Source: Syngnathus acus
Lineage: Eukaryota > Chordata > Actinopteri > Syngnathiformes > Syngnathidae
Assembly (NCBI RefSeq): GCF_901709675.1
Contig: NC_051095.1
Span: 9,081,956-9,145,955 of the forward strand
Length of the DNA stretch: 64,000 nucleotides
Reading direction: 5' to 3'
The position numbers and the translations under genes were made by a program. Shown here piece by piece: positions 13,170-27,000 of this stretch (position 1 is the first letter of the stretch; every line of letters starts with the position of its first letter). The notes beneath the pieces are model-generated. The model was not told the DNA's origin. It was given only the letters and a program-made list of their open reading frames with translations, and searched no databases.

Positions 13170-14934
13170 AGAAAGAAAAATGAAATTATGGAGTGCATGT
13201 TATGTAAATATCTTTGGTGGTGCGCCATGATACTTTCCCCGAGTGAAACATGTGCCTTGGCTCAGTACAGGTTGGGAAACACAGGTTAGGGGACGTGTTC
13301 ATATTGGAGGTTTTATGTGAATGTGGCCAAGATACACGTTGTTTTCTTTCTGGAAGAAAAGACTAAAAATCTACCAATTCAGCTTTTGCAGCAGCCGCCC
13401 GCCCTCCTTTTGCGGAGACTCCGTTCCCATGCTCATCGAGTGCGAGCACAGACGAGAAAAAAAAAGGAACCGCTGAAAAGGCGAGGGGGGTTCCTCCTTT
13501 CCAGACAAGAACACAAGATTATCCCAGCAGCCAGTTACTCTATTTCTTAACTCGATGGCCGACGTAACAGGTGATCAAAGCGCTGAACCCTAGGAAGGAG
13601 CTTAGGGCACAGCGGTGCGGCCCAAAGGATTGCTTCCCGGTGATTTGTAAGCAGGAAAAGACTTTTGACATGAAAGACAGCTTAAACAGCAGAGGAGTAC
13701 AATAAAGCAGCTGCAAGATGCTTGGGGTCACCACTGAATTGACTATTTTTCCTCTTTCTTTTATTTTTTTTTCTTGTATATATGGGTTTCTGGCATTTCC
13801 TACCGAGCCATTTGGACAGTCACATGCACACAACAAAAGGCAACATGGTAGGGGGTGGGGAGCCCGGGGTCTTAGGGGCAAAGGGATGCTTTGTGCTGAG
13901 GAGATTGTGAAATGGGACGATTCCCATTCCTATTCACAGAAACTATGTTTGAAATTTGGTTGTATTCTTTTGCGTGACAAAAGTGCGCTTTCCCCTCGTT
14001 GAAGGATTAAATCCACAAATGCAAGTCTAATGGATTAGTTGATTTGGAATTAGAAGAGAAGATGCTGAAATTTGAAGGATCCTAGTTGAAACGTGTTGTG
14101 TGACTTGAGGCAAGATGTGACACAAACATCATTTTGGATTATATTGCACCTCATGTATATTTTTTTGCGAAGTCATCTTTGGTTAGGTTAACATGTTGAG
14201 GGTCTACTATCAATTACAGAGACATTAGTCAGTGAAATTACATTCAACCAAAAGAAAGTGAAACCAAAAAATCTGTCACAGACCCAAAACTGAAACGCAT
14301 GAAGCCTGAGTTTATTATTTCATTACAAGAAAATGTAATCAGGCGGGACTGATACATGCAACGGGACTGTAAGAATTCCACCTCGCATAAGACGGGCTGT
14401 TGTAAAGTCCTGCGCAGACTCGAGTCCGGCCTGCGGTGACACGTGTGAAACATTTGCCGCCGGCCGCATTAAATAAAAGCGCTCGTCGAGACAGAGAAGG
14501 AGAAAATGAAAACGAGTAAGAATAAACTTCCTGTGGCAAGAATGTGGCTGCTACCCGTCACAGCTGGAATCTGCCTGGTGGCATACCAGGGGAATTGTAA
14601 ATATTTAACATTTCATTTCCTTGCTGTAAGGTAGACCGGACGCAGAGCAGATTACAATAGGCTTCAAAAACAGAAGTAAGGTAACAAGGTATTAACTGAC
14701 GTTCAAACATTTAGGTCCCATGACCACTAAACTAACAGTCTTGATATCAATTGAGAATCTTGCGGATGGCTAAACTCAAACCACAAAGAGCAAATGGTGA
14801 ACTGATTTGGTATGTCCTCTAAAGTAACTAAAACAAGGTACATACAAACTGATTTTTAAAATGTGGTGTGGGGAGGGGGTGACCAATAAACAAAATGTGA
14901 ACCAAACCATGGGCTAAAAACTTATTTCCAGTAC
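13170..14934. other. No gene seen
   Basis: Non-coding. 14370-14600 is a complex stretch with a CpG-bearing core (CATTTGCCGCCGGCCGCATT). There are no exon-like frames. Confidence 0.45.
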
Positions 14935-14937
14935 GTA

Positions 14938-14992
14938 CCATCTTTTCATGTACATGTGACAATGACAAATAAAGATCTATTCTATTCTATTC
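14938..14992 (+). mobile_element. LINE (L2-like) 3' tail
   Basis: ATGTACATGTGACAATGACA runs into AATAAAGATC and then TATTC repeats (TATTCTATTCTATTC). This is the usual end of fish L2-type LINEs and of SINEs sharing the tail. It is very short, so 5'-truncated to almost nothing. Confidence 0.6.
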
Positions 14993-15418
14993 ATCCCTAC
15001 AAATGACACAAAAGGAGACAATTCTATTCTTTGTGACTTCAGCAGAATGTATTTTTTAATGCCAATTTCCAAGTTAAAGCTAAAATCTTTCTCTCAGGAT
15101 TTCCAAAATTTATGCAAATTAAGAAAAACATTTTTTTCAACCATCATTCTGTGTCTGATGTGATTTGATAAAAGCATTCGGAAAAGTTAGTGTGCTTGAC
15201 CTACAGTCTCTCCTCTAACCCTTCTAAGGGAAACACTCAAGTCACAATAACGGAAGACCCAGCGAGCTTCTTCGTTGCTGCTATTCCCAAGATTGTGTCA
15301 ACCCGCTTGATCGTGACCAACATGGCGTCTATCAATTGATATATTTAATGAACCTTTATTTATCCAGGAAAGGAAATTGAAAACAGAATCTACTCAAGAG
15401 GCGACAGAGAGCCAAAGA

Positions 15419-15600
15419 AGTCAAGTCAAAGTCAAAGTCAGCTTTATTGTCAATCCCTTCATATGTCAAGACACACAAAGAAACCGAAATTCCGTTTCCT
15501 CCATCCCACGGTGACGAGACATACAAGTAGGCGACACAAAACAAAAACAAGAAGGCACAAACCATAAATAATAAATAATAAATAAAATAAAATGAGCGAT
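15419..15600 (-). mobile_element. Retroposon 3' end with (GACTTT)n tail
   Basis: On the minus strand it ends ATTGACAATAAAGCTGACTT followed by TGACTTTGACTT at 15419-15435. Inside is AATTTCGGTTTCTTTGTGTG and a (TTTAT)n stretch. The copy at 54998-55100 shares the internal GAAACCGAAATT/ACACACAAAG and the tail, so this is a family in this genome. Confidence 0.65.
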
Positions 15601-15604
15601 GAAT

Positions 15605-17785
15605 AAAAACTTTGAAGGAACTTTTATCAATGGATCTTCCTCGTAGAATCTGCGGATCTGATAACTAACGTCATCCGATGACATCATGACACCAGCTATC
15701 TTGGACTCTTTCTTGCACGTTTTATTTTCCGCTTATTTTCAAGCACAATATATTAGCTGCTAGTGAACATGTTTGCAGACATACGTAACGAGTCTGTCAA
15801 GACATTGTAGAAGCTCGTGACTGGCTTCAACGAAGATGACGGACGCCTGCGGCTGCAAAATTCCTTTGGCACTTTGGTTGGTTTCTAAGACAAAACCTTT
15901 GACGATTTTTACAGAGGAGGTTAGGGAATGATGCCTTGTTGAGTCAAGATGTCTATATGGCCCCCTTATACAATGCAAAACAGATTCACAGTATCACTCA
16001 CTTGGGTGTTCTCAGTGTAAAAGAGTTCTAAAGACAACAGAGCAAAGAGCAGCTTCCCTTCACTTGCTGGGTCTCGAATTCCACCATGGTCACCAGGCGT
16101 ACGTTCGCCTACTTTAGCGCTCGGGCCTTGCCTCGCCTTATGAAGAGCCTATTGTGCTGCAACCTAGTTTCCCAACAGATGATTCATAGTCTGTCAGGGC
16201 CACCATCTGAAGTGTACACAGCAGAGAAGGAGACGCTCAAATGACAGACTTGTTCACTTCGAGCAGACAAAAGGAAAGCTAAGAACCGGGCCCTGAGGCC
16301 ACGGCAGTCAGACACTTGACAAGTTGTTTTTTTTTTTTTTGAGGGGTGGGGGGCGTTCTTATCAGGAGTTACAACTATACGACATTGATAAAAGTGAGGC
16401 TGGATTCAGAACTTGTGTTTGGCTTGAGGTGCTTTATTTACAATGTACCTGGACTTGTTCCATTGGTAGCTGTCAAATTCAGTTCTAGACCAGGAACATT
16501 TTGTACCTTGGAAAAAGGCTTGAGATGGTGTACACTGTCTGAATTGATGACTGTAAGGGTAGGTTGTTCTGAATCTGTATCTCATACGTTACTTGAACGA
16601 TAATCTCTGGCAGAATTAGGATTTTTTTTTCTCAAGGGATCTGCAAATTATTTTTTTTTTTTTGCACAAACCCAAATCATGTTTCAAAAGTACCGATGAT
16701 TCATTACGTGTTGCTTATGGGGACAGGTGGAAATGTGGAAAATGATTCCAGAAAAATACCTCAAAACCACTGGGGGTACCAGGTATGTTTCAGGGGGGGC
16801 AGCTGCGGACCCCTCTCTAGCTCCACCCACCTGTACTACAAAGCTAGTATTCTTTTATAAAAATGGCCACAAGTGTAAAAGCATTAATTGCACCTTCAAA
16901 ATTTAATTCTTCTGTCATTATATGTTGCTGAATCACAGATACCAGTGTTGTCTTTATTTTCTTCCTTTAAAAGTGGGATGACCTTTAAATATATCAAATC
17001 AATGAAATGGACCTGTTCCTTTCACAATCCACTATGCTACCTTGCTCCTATTAAATGCTTTGGCCCTTCATAGTCTGCCAGTGCGGAAATTGAACAGTCT
17101 TGGAAGCGAGAGAGGTAAGAGGAATGAGCGGGTCTGGACTGCCTCACAGATATCCCGGCAGACTGTTTAGTTGACTCACGGAATGACGCAGGCTCCGACA
17201 TAGTTGTGCTTACTTCCTGGAAGTTGGGGTGCAAGTGGCTGCTTTGACACTCTACAACTGTACCGTTGTTAAGGCCATCGCACTCACGGAAACTTTGAAA
17301 GCACACGCTGACTCCTCACTGACGTCGGAATCAAAACATCTGGATCCCAGCGTGCGCGTGTGTCACTACGACTTTCCAGTTTTCAGGCAGAGAATCTTTA
17401 CTGGAAAACATTATTTTGATGAGGAGAATCAAAGCGATGCTAATATTTATATTCCTGGTGAGTTGTGGCTTAAGGACGTTTTCTGGGAAATTTGCTAACA
17501 TTTCATTGCCGTTTTTCCTTGGCGAACAATGTCGAGAGCAGTCGTTATTTTCCACATGAGTGAATGCCGTTAATTTGTTAACTTAACATGAGAAGGTACC
17601 ACAGAAATACAGAGGACACAATCAGTTGTCCGTCGCAGGTTGATTTGCAAGTTATTCTAATTTCATGATACTTTGCAAAAGAAAATGGAAAAGGCAAAGT
17701 GAATTGCTCAAACTGTCGCTCAAAGTGTCAACCCCAAGACTTTCTGTGCAATATGTTGTGTGCCCTCACTCGTCTAAACATGGCA
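15605..17785. other. No gene seen
   Basis: Non-coding sequence with T-homopolymers at 16327-16340, 16622-16630 and 16651-16662. Nothing else is supported. Confidence 0.5.
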
Positions 17786-17789
17786 TTCT

Positions 17790-18070
17790 GATTAATATTA
17801 CGTTTGTGAAATATGAGTTGAGCAGGAAAATTCACCTGTTTGTGGGGGTGGCCATTTTGCCACTTGCTGTTGACTGAAAATGACATCATAGTTGCTCAGA
17901 TCTCGGGTGACAAACACGGCTCATCACTTTTCTGAAGCTGAGCCGTGGTTGGTTGTTACCTGAGACCTGAGCAATTGTGATGTCATTAAAAGTGGCCGCT
18001 CCCTGAGGTGGATAAAAACAGGTGGAATTTGCCTGTCATTCATACTTTGAAGCCAACAATTCATTTTAGA
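17790..18070. mobile_element. Fold-back (MITE-like) element with long inverted arms
   Basis: The left arm AATGACATCATAGTTGCTCA then GATCTCGGGTGACAAACACG (from 17879) is the imperfect reverse complement of the right arm ending TGAGCAATTGTGATGTCATT (to 17988). The loop is short, around 17922-17935. Pairing continues outward through AATTCACCTGTTT (17829-17841) and AAACAGGTGGAATT (18017-18030), and weakly beyond. The whole could form a hairpin with arms of 100 bases or more. There is no coding capacity. Confidence 0.7.
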
Positions 18071-18074
18071 AAAT

Positions 18075-21000
18075 GGAGCTTTGCGCTGGGATTATTTTCC
18101 AAACTTGTGCAGTTGTACATTGGAAGCATCCTGTTTATGTGTCTGCGACTGCTCCGGAGGGGTAGGGGAGGGTAGGGGGGAATTGAAGGCCGCATCGCTG
18201 AGCTGTAGATCAACAGCTGGGAATGGACTCTCAATGGGATGAGACATGCCGTTCCTATTACAAATACCCGTAGAGCAACAGTAACATGTCCCCCCCCCCC
18301 CCTCCTCCAACACCGTGCACAGTGCACTTAATGAATAGCACACTTAAGGCCGCAGGCTTCTTTTTCCCCTCTTTTTTTTTGTGTTGCCGGAACAGTGAGG
18401 TGGGGGGAGAAAATGGCCCCTTGTGACCTGGGAGGGCCATCTGAGATAATAAATCCATGACCCTGAGTTCCGGAGTGCTTCGGGCAAGGTCGGGGTGGCA
18501 AATTTCCCACTTCCACAATATCAGATGTTAACGTTAATTCCTCTTAGGCAATGTGTAATGGCGCAGGAATGTCTTCTCTCAGCGGCCTCGTCCAGGGCAG
18601 ACGGAATCTCTTGAAAATGCGCGACAGCTGTGGAAGTTGGCCGGGCCCTGGATCGTAGATGCATTCAATGTAGGAGGGGGGGGTCATCGGAGGATGTGAG
18701 GGGGAGCCATCATCAGCCAGTATTTTTCCGCTTTGGGGGAATTATCAGAGCTGTAACAGAGTTGGCGGACAGTGGCAATGGCTTTCAACCCAAAGATGCG
18801 TCAGAAGTGATGGGTGTCAGTAACGGCGGGTATCTGTGAACCTGGTGATACGATACATACCGCAAACACAGGTAATGGCACGATACGTACCTTGATATGA
18901 TTTGACACAGTTTTACACCATGTGATACGGTACAATAATGTAAAGTATGGCCTTACTGCTCCTTAGTTTATGTTGAACACATCCATATACGCAACAAAAT
19001 TGAAATGTCGCTTTAAAACATCCTGATATGCATGTATGAAAAAAAATTCTTCATTTAGGTGCCGCCTTCTCATGTAAGTCACTGGAAATACTGCGGCCCT
19101 TAGCGCCAGGGAGGTGTATCAATGGTCAGAACTAGAATATCGACACTGTATCCTTTACATTATATAAAACATACCTTACCATTACACGCCATTGGTAAAA
19201 ATGTAATAGTTGGGCATTTGGTGCTTTCAAGTGGGTTGAGTGAAAGTCTTTTGTCAGAATGTCACTATGTATTGCATAAATGATTTCCCAGTTGTCGGAC
19301 ACTGTCCAGCTTCTCCACGGACAGCTGTGGCCATCTGCACATTGACGCTTTGTGTTGGGGGAGGACATTCTTTTGTGGATTCTCCCTGATTGGCTGTCCC
19401 TTCTGTTTTCTTCAGGCAGATGGAGATGTTAAAGCTAGAAAATAAAAGATCTATTTATTGTGGCGGTTTGGTATTTTTTTTAAAAAGAGGAAATGAAGTG
19501 AGAGGCTCAATGATTCTGTCTTGATACGAAATCCAGGATATTTTGTCTCGTCATTAGGTATTGAAGTTTACAAGCGACACTATTATCAAATAGTTACATT
19601 AGTCGAAGTAAAACTGAAGTGAAAGCCTTACTGCGCCATAATTGCTGCAGATTTTTCCAATAATAAAAAAGCCATTGTGTTAAAAAAAAGAAAGTAAGAA
19701 CACCATTTACAATTTGTCTCAAGCGTATTTCCCTCAAATTACTCAGAGAATCAAGAATTACACACACTTTTTCCTTTTTTTCGAACCTTGCTGAGGTAAG
19801 TCAGCTTTGAGGGGGCGGTCCTGTTTTATGCAAATGAGCCAATGCTTACCCAACTCGCGTAAACTCGGGGCAGAGCTACTTGCTGACAATCTAAAAAAAA
19901 AATGTACTATGTCCTTCGCTATTCCTATCCAATCTATTTGAAGTCAAGTTTCCATAAAATGTCGAAAAGTGAAATGGGAAACAGCAACTTCTCTACCAGC
20001 TAATAGTGCGGTCCGATTACTCGTATGTCAATGCGAGAAGCAGTTGTAACAGCTGCCCACTGTGGCCTGCTGTCATGGTCAGTTCAAGAAGCAGAAAAAA
20101 GGAGGGGTGCAATGGGGAGGGCATCAGATAGTATCCCCCCCTCCTCCTACCCAAACCCAAAATGCCTTGGCCAGACAGAGGACTCTTTGTTACCCCCAAC
20201 CGTCTTGTACAGCTTTCTCTTTGCAATTGTGGCGGTAATTCCAGAGCTGTGCCCCATGAGTGTGCCCCCCGCCTCGCCAAAATCGTGCCCTGCAGTCTGA
20301 AAGTCCTTTCAGCCGTGGCTCCCACTAAGGTGGTACGATAGCATCATCTGTGAATGGAAAAGCTTACCAGCACGTTTCAGAGGAAATGTAATTCATTACT
20401 ATGTGAAATTAACACATCATATGCCCCACTGGAGGAACATACCAATTTATTGTACTCACAAAAAAGATCAACACACGGATTGGGACAGCGTTTAAAGTCA
20501 GACCTTGACAAAGTGGCTAGGGAGAGGGGAGTCTTGACTTCTCGGCTATTGCCCCAAGCCCGCACAGACGGATGGATGTCAAGAAAGTAGGAGGTAAACC
20601 TTATTGGTGTTACCCTGTGTTACCTCCTGACACCCCCCCCCCCCCTTATGCTTTCTCCTTCACATTGAGGATGCATTCTTGGCGTACCACACCCAAGATC
20701 GCCGTAACAAAAATTCCTGCACCAATGCCAAAACGGATCCGGTTGCCTGTAATCCTTTTTCAAGGAGCATCATCTGATCCAGGGATGGCGAGGGCTCGGA
20801 TTGCGGCCGATGATGCAGATTGGCTTGGGAATGTGAGGGGTTCATCAGATGCCGAAAAGCCATCTGCCTAGCAGAATATTTCAACGTACTTCATCTGATT
20901 AATCGAATATGGCCTCAAGGCTGGGTGCGATGGTCTCTAACTTCACATAAAAAGTGGATATTATATTATGAGAATAGTTGCATTTTTAAAATTCACTTTC

Positions 21001-24000
21001 AAATCATTTCAAAATGGGAATTTGTTTTGATTCAAATGATTTTTTATTTTAAATTTCCATAATATCAACCCGCCTTCTTACGGTTATTGTTTCTGTTTTG
21101 TATGTGCTGTGGCATTCGATTTCGTATCCACAAAAGTAAATTTGATGATCGAGGATGATGAGAGGGTCCTCTCTGCTCTGTATGTAGTACCTTGACCCAA
21201 AAGGCTTGAGTACATTGAGTCATATAGAGACCATTGAACGGCCTCAGAGACCCTATTCAACCCCCTAGTGCTCAGATCAGAAAGCGCATGTCTGTTGTAG
21301 AGGCGCAAAACTGCTCTCATCTCATCTTGAACTTCTGGCCACGGACACTGGAATCCTGGAAATATATCCGATTACTGCTTACGGATCCTGATGAGCCGGA
21401 GCGCGTGTTCCAATTTTTGATTTAAAGCGAGTGCTGTCGGAGGAAGTCACTAATGAACACTTGGCAGAGCTGTAAGCGCCTATTTATTGCCCTTGCCTGA
21501 GTGTTACATGAGCTTTTAATTTACAGCATTAAAACATGCTCGGACTGCATTACTATTTACCTTTCCATATCCAATAGCGGCCGGCCGGTTGCCATGGGGT
21601 TTGCAGCCATATCCAATCCCAGCCCCTTTGGCACACACTCTTATCTCTGTTTAAATATCCGGTTACTTCCCCCTCTGGTGCAGGCACACAGAGACATGTC
21701 ATTAAAAGCAGTATCCCTCTCCAGCCCAGGCTTCCTTCCTGTACGCGTGGTGACGGATTGATTTTCTCCGCTAGGGCTCCACTGCAAGAAATATCCAACT
21801 CAACCGGTTATTTAATCCAGTGTTGAGTTTTGACATTTTTCTCCCCTCTGGCTGGGACAGAGACAAACATAGCCAGCAAAAAAATATTTGGACTTTTCCT
21901 GCATTTTTGTTTCCAGAAAATGTCACCACCCAAAAAATAACTAGATCGAGTTCATCGTGGTTTATTAGCTAATGAACAAAGCGGGACTGGAAAGGCGGAA
22001 TGAAGTCGTGTATGAATCCAAGCAGGAAATTGCATCAAGATAAAGCTGGAAGTGGTGGTTTTAGTCCTTCGCTGGTAATTAAAACCATTCGAGATGCACT
22101 AAAACAAGTGTCATGCTCACCATATTTGGCTCTAGAATTTGCTTTTGGAAACGTAAGGTCAAAGCCACCGCTGCTTTACCCAAGCTTCACAGAATTTTAC
22201 ACTACTCCTAAAAATTTGGGGGAAATTCCCTAGAACCTAGAATGCATGATAACCTCGTCTCAACATTCGTATGCAACTGTTTAATCTTTCCGTACTTTTT
22301 GAAGAACAAGCTGTTCTCGGCAGAATTTGCGATAGACAACTTCTAGATTCATGTAGGTTATTGAATCTTAAATTGTGATATCATAATTTGGCAAAATGTA
22401 TTCATTTATGCCTCACTTGGACACATTTTCAGAAATATGCAGGCCAAGATTCATTTGGTTGTGAAATTTCACATGAGATGGGTGAGTATGCACTCCAGAA
22501 ACAAAAACAATCAAAAGGTCGACTTTCCATATGGCCTCCTTTACTACAATAGAGTGATGGGTCATGAATAGCGACTGATGCAGGTTCATATTTACCTTCA
22601 TTAGCCAAATTTAGAATTCACATTTTGACAACATTCTGAGACATTTTTGGAATCAGGCAGCCAGTTAAAAAATGTTTTGATTGTGTAATTTCACACGTGA
22701 CAGGCACTCCAGAGACTCGACAATGTGGATACTGCCAAAGCAACCCATGTCAATATTGAACAGTATAATACTATCCCTTTAATATATAGATATTGATTGA
22801 ATAAACAAAATCGGTACCTCCTTTACGTTTAGCCTAGCAGTAACTGTAAGATTCGGGTCAAAGGTTTGCGGTTGACCTGAAAATCAGTTGCAGTTTCAAA
22901 CTAGAGGTGGGTATTTCTTACAGCAGGGCTTTGCGTGTTGCGGCTTGGCTTCGACTCTCCAGAGCAGCCCTTGGTGCCCACAGAGGTCAAATCTCCCCAC
23001 TGCTTTTGAAAATAATCTATTGGGATAGTTAGTCCGTGTTCTTCAATTTCAGCAAGGACCGATATAGCCTTTCAATTTGTATTTATTTTTTTTGCGTCGC
23101 TACTTTCTGAGATTTTTGGTTATGCCCGCAAAAGCTTCCATGCTTTGAGACAAACCGCCTGCTCATGAATCTCAAAGTGAATACCTCATAAGAAGGCATT
23201 CATCTTGAGGTATAAAATTCTCTCTTTCAGCACCCCGGCTCTCCCACATGTTCCATTCCGATCGTGTTACACAGGGAAGAAGCGGGGGTCCAGAAGCTTT
23301 TTTGCACGTCTTTATCGTAAAAATGTTGGTCCATTGTACAGATGGCCCGGCGCTGAACTCTTTGGGAGCGTAAACAGTGGGGGGAACGGTTATGCAGCCC
23401 TTTCCTTCTCTTTCAGCTGCACTAATGATGTTGTGGCGGACCACAGCTGTTTCTTCATAGCAGGTGTGCAGCAGGAGCCGCGGTGGACCGACCGTGCTCG
23501 GCTCCGATTAGAGGAATGCCAAGAACAAGACGGAAGGAGAGGAGACGGAGCGCACAGCGAGGCAGGGAGATGCACGTCCACCGGCCGTGCGGCGGGATAT
23601 ACAATCCGATTGGGAATTTTCCCCGCAACACCTGGCCACCGACGTGACGAGGATATTGATGTGGGTCTGGCGCCAGAAACCCCACCGACGATTTATACGG
23701 GAACTCGTCAGAGTCCTTTCCGGAGACGAGGCAGAGAGCCACCACGTCCTATAAATACACACTGCTGATTCACAAGGAAAGAAAAGGCCAAAAGAGCTTT
23801 TCCTGTTTGGAATTCAACTGGGTGAGAAGAGGAAACAGGAACTACGCAAAGACTACTTGTGGCATGGACCGGAGAAGATCATATCGGAAATTGCTGCTCG
23901 GCTAACGTAAGGCCTTTGACGGTCTGATGATTCAAACTATCATTCCAGTTTCTCTAGCAAGAAGCTGAATGAAAAGAAGTCAAAGCGTGATTCCTGGTCA

Positions 24001-27000
24001 TTGACTTCCAATATCAAGTCCAAGGAGAGTGTGAATTTAAAATCGCAAGCAGCTAGCAGGGAAAGATAAACTGACTGCACTGCCCCGAGTGCTATGACCT
24101 TCCACGTCATAAACGGCTAATTTGCAACCTAAGACATAACCTAATCACATATTTTAATCGTCCGGCCGCTTTAAAACTTTTACCACTTTCCCGTAGATAT
24201 CCGTATCTCGTAAAGCAGCAGCACAAATACGTACATCTTCGGATAGCCGCATTGAACAGGAAGTGAAGGCCGAGTCAGAGACCGCTGCTCTCTCTAGCCT
24301 CGCACCTCGAGCTAATATTAAAGAGGGGCGGTAAATATTAGCTTTTCTCTGCCGTGTTGACAGTGTGTGCTTTTCCACACACATGGAACAAAGGTCTGCC
24401 ATTCTGCACGCCCACCAGGCAACTGCAACAGGGCCCCGGAGTGGCGCGAGCTGATCGTTGCTCAACGGCGGTGGCTTTTCATTGTGTGACTTATGATTAC
24501 GCAGTTGAAAGGTCTCCTCAGACCGGATGTGTCATGATGACAATAGGGGCAGGAGGCCACGAGCGCTCTCTTGATGGAAATATTTTCACTGCTCAATGCT
24601 GTGAATCAATTTCGGCAACTGTGGGCTTTCAGACATAGTGTAAAACCTTACAGTGCAACCTGGAGTCTTACAAATTGGTGTAACTCCGCCCAAATATTCA
24701 GGAATTCAAACATTTCCTTGGGTTGTTAGCTGGAATGCCGTTAGCATTACCATAGCATGGAGGTGCAAACAAATTGGGGGCTGGCCAGTGTCCCGGACAA
24801 GACTGTATTCAACCTGAGTGGTTCCACTGTAGTCTTGTATATTTGGAAACCCGTCCCCCTTCTAGTCCAGCACGTGCATTCTCATAAAATGGATTTGCCC
24901 ATCAGCTGTTTTGCTTACCTACCTGAAACACTTTGGCTTGAGGCACTTTTTCCATCTCAAACCTGAAAGACACTTTACTCCTTTTTTAATTTCTCTTTAG
25001 CTAGACGCTCCAGGAATATGCAAGAGTGAGCATTCATTACTCAGGTGTTAGCAAACAAACTGTCTCAGCATGCTTTTTGGCATTGACTGCCTGGAAGATC
25101 AGAAGTACTAAAATCAGACGCCTTAATCAGACTGGCATTGGCTCCCCCTTCCTAACCAAACCGCCTGCCTCGGTTCCCTCCCTCAACTTCCTCCCGACTT
25201 TCTTCTCTTCCCCAGTGTGGTTTGCCTTGGCTGACTGATAATAAGAGAGACAAAAATCCTCTTTTCTCCACGCCGAAATGAGTCACTTCCTTGCCAAGGC
25301 TTCGGTTGCTGGTGGGCCGCCAGGAGATACCCTGCTATTTATTGCCCCGTTTCCATCACCGCAAGTGGGGAGGTCTGGGAAGGAGAACTTTTAAGTGGAG
25401 GCTGAGCACGCAAAGACAACACGCATCCGTGCACATACAACCCTCCCCAAAAAAAACAAAAAAAACAAACAAATCGACACTAAGAAAATCCGAGGCTACG
25501 GCCCGACATCATTTCGAACACTGATGTCGAGCACATACAGAGGCCCTCTTACATGACTTTTACAGATACGTACTGTAAAGCTGATGATTTCACACTGATA
25601 TTGTTTTTACTGCAGACGGTCTCCGTAACCTGAATTTTAAACACGTTTGAACGCAAGTCACGAACCTTTGCTAACGTAGCAGTAAAGTCACAATTGTGAC
25701 TGGGTTTTTTTTTCAAACGACTCAAATTTCACAACATTCTCCTTATTTAGGACAGGAGGGAAAATATTATTGTGTTCCCATATTCGCAGTTTTACCGGAA
25801 TTCCGCATTTTCTTGAAACGTTTTTTTGTAATTCTATCTGCTCTATTCTGCATTTCTCAATACACAGCCCAGAAAAGTCCCAGAATCGACCACATTAATA
25901 GGTTTTTCATAATTTTACAACATTAAGTCTAGGTGTGTGTTTAGCCCCAAAGACATCTGAGTATGATGGCCTTCAAGGGGAAAAAAAAACATTCAGGTCA
26001 GTTGTGAAAATATGTAAAATACTGACTATTGTGTGAGTTTGTGTCTTGGGTCTAATTACGTAAAGATTGAGCCAGTGACACGAGCGTGAAAATTTTCATT
26101 GAATAATTAAATAAATATTGAAACAAATATGTTGCTAATTCCAATAACCACTGTGAATGACATTATGATTAAGGTTCTCACATTTGGATCTTGTATTGGC
26201 ATCTTGATTCTTAGTTTACGCATAGGACTTCATTGGTGGTTCTTAGTGGGAAATAGCGACAAGGTCAGACTCTCTAGCCCCACCTGTTGGTTGGAGGCTG
26301 TAGCACCACCTGTTGCTTAGGCATGCAACTTTCACCCTGTTGAACGGGAGATTTGAAAAGAACAAAACAGAAACCGGTCCAGGCGAGGTGATGGCATCCA
26401 AGCACACTACTTTATTGGAGATTAATGTCGCAAATGCATGCCGTCAGCCATGCATTTAAGCCACAGAGTCAACTAGATGGGATCCTTGTGAATCCAAAAC
26501 ATTCCTTTCAACACAAGTTCAGGCACATTCCCTAATGGAGGGGTTTGCACTTTTATTCATGGGCTCTACTTTGGAATATGGCTGTGTTATGACGATCAGC
26601 CGACTTCTTGTTGAGCCCTTTCTCTCTCTCCTTTCTTTTTTTTTTTTTGCTGTTTTCCTTCTACCGCAGCACATTGTCCCTGCAGCGCTGCTTTGGAATG
26701 CGACGGATTGTGATTTAAATGGCTTTTGAGAACTCCTAATCCACCAGAGGCACATAAATCACACAAAGGCTCTGTGAATTCCAGAGAGCAAAGAGGAAGT
26801 CTTAAATCCCGTGTTTCACTTAAATGGCACCAAGGTGACTTATTAATGGAGTTATTTTTGACACGTGTCAATAGATGACCCTCGATTGATTCTTGATTGT
26901 CTAATACTTGAGGGCAAGTAACAGAGGATTCAGTTTTGTACTAAAATAAAAATGAAAAAAAACACAAATTCTTTGCTTTTGTGTTTTTTCCTTGCCATGC

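Noticed and set aside
23205-23768. 187-codon plus-strand open frame
   Set aside because: No domain or family is recognisable, the composition is Arg-rich as expected from GC-rich chance frames, overlapping frames on the other strand are equally open, and no convincing start or splice context is seen.
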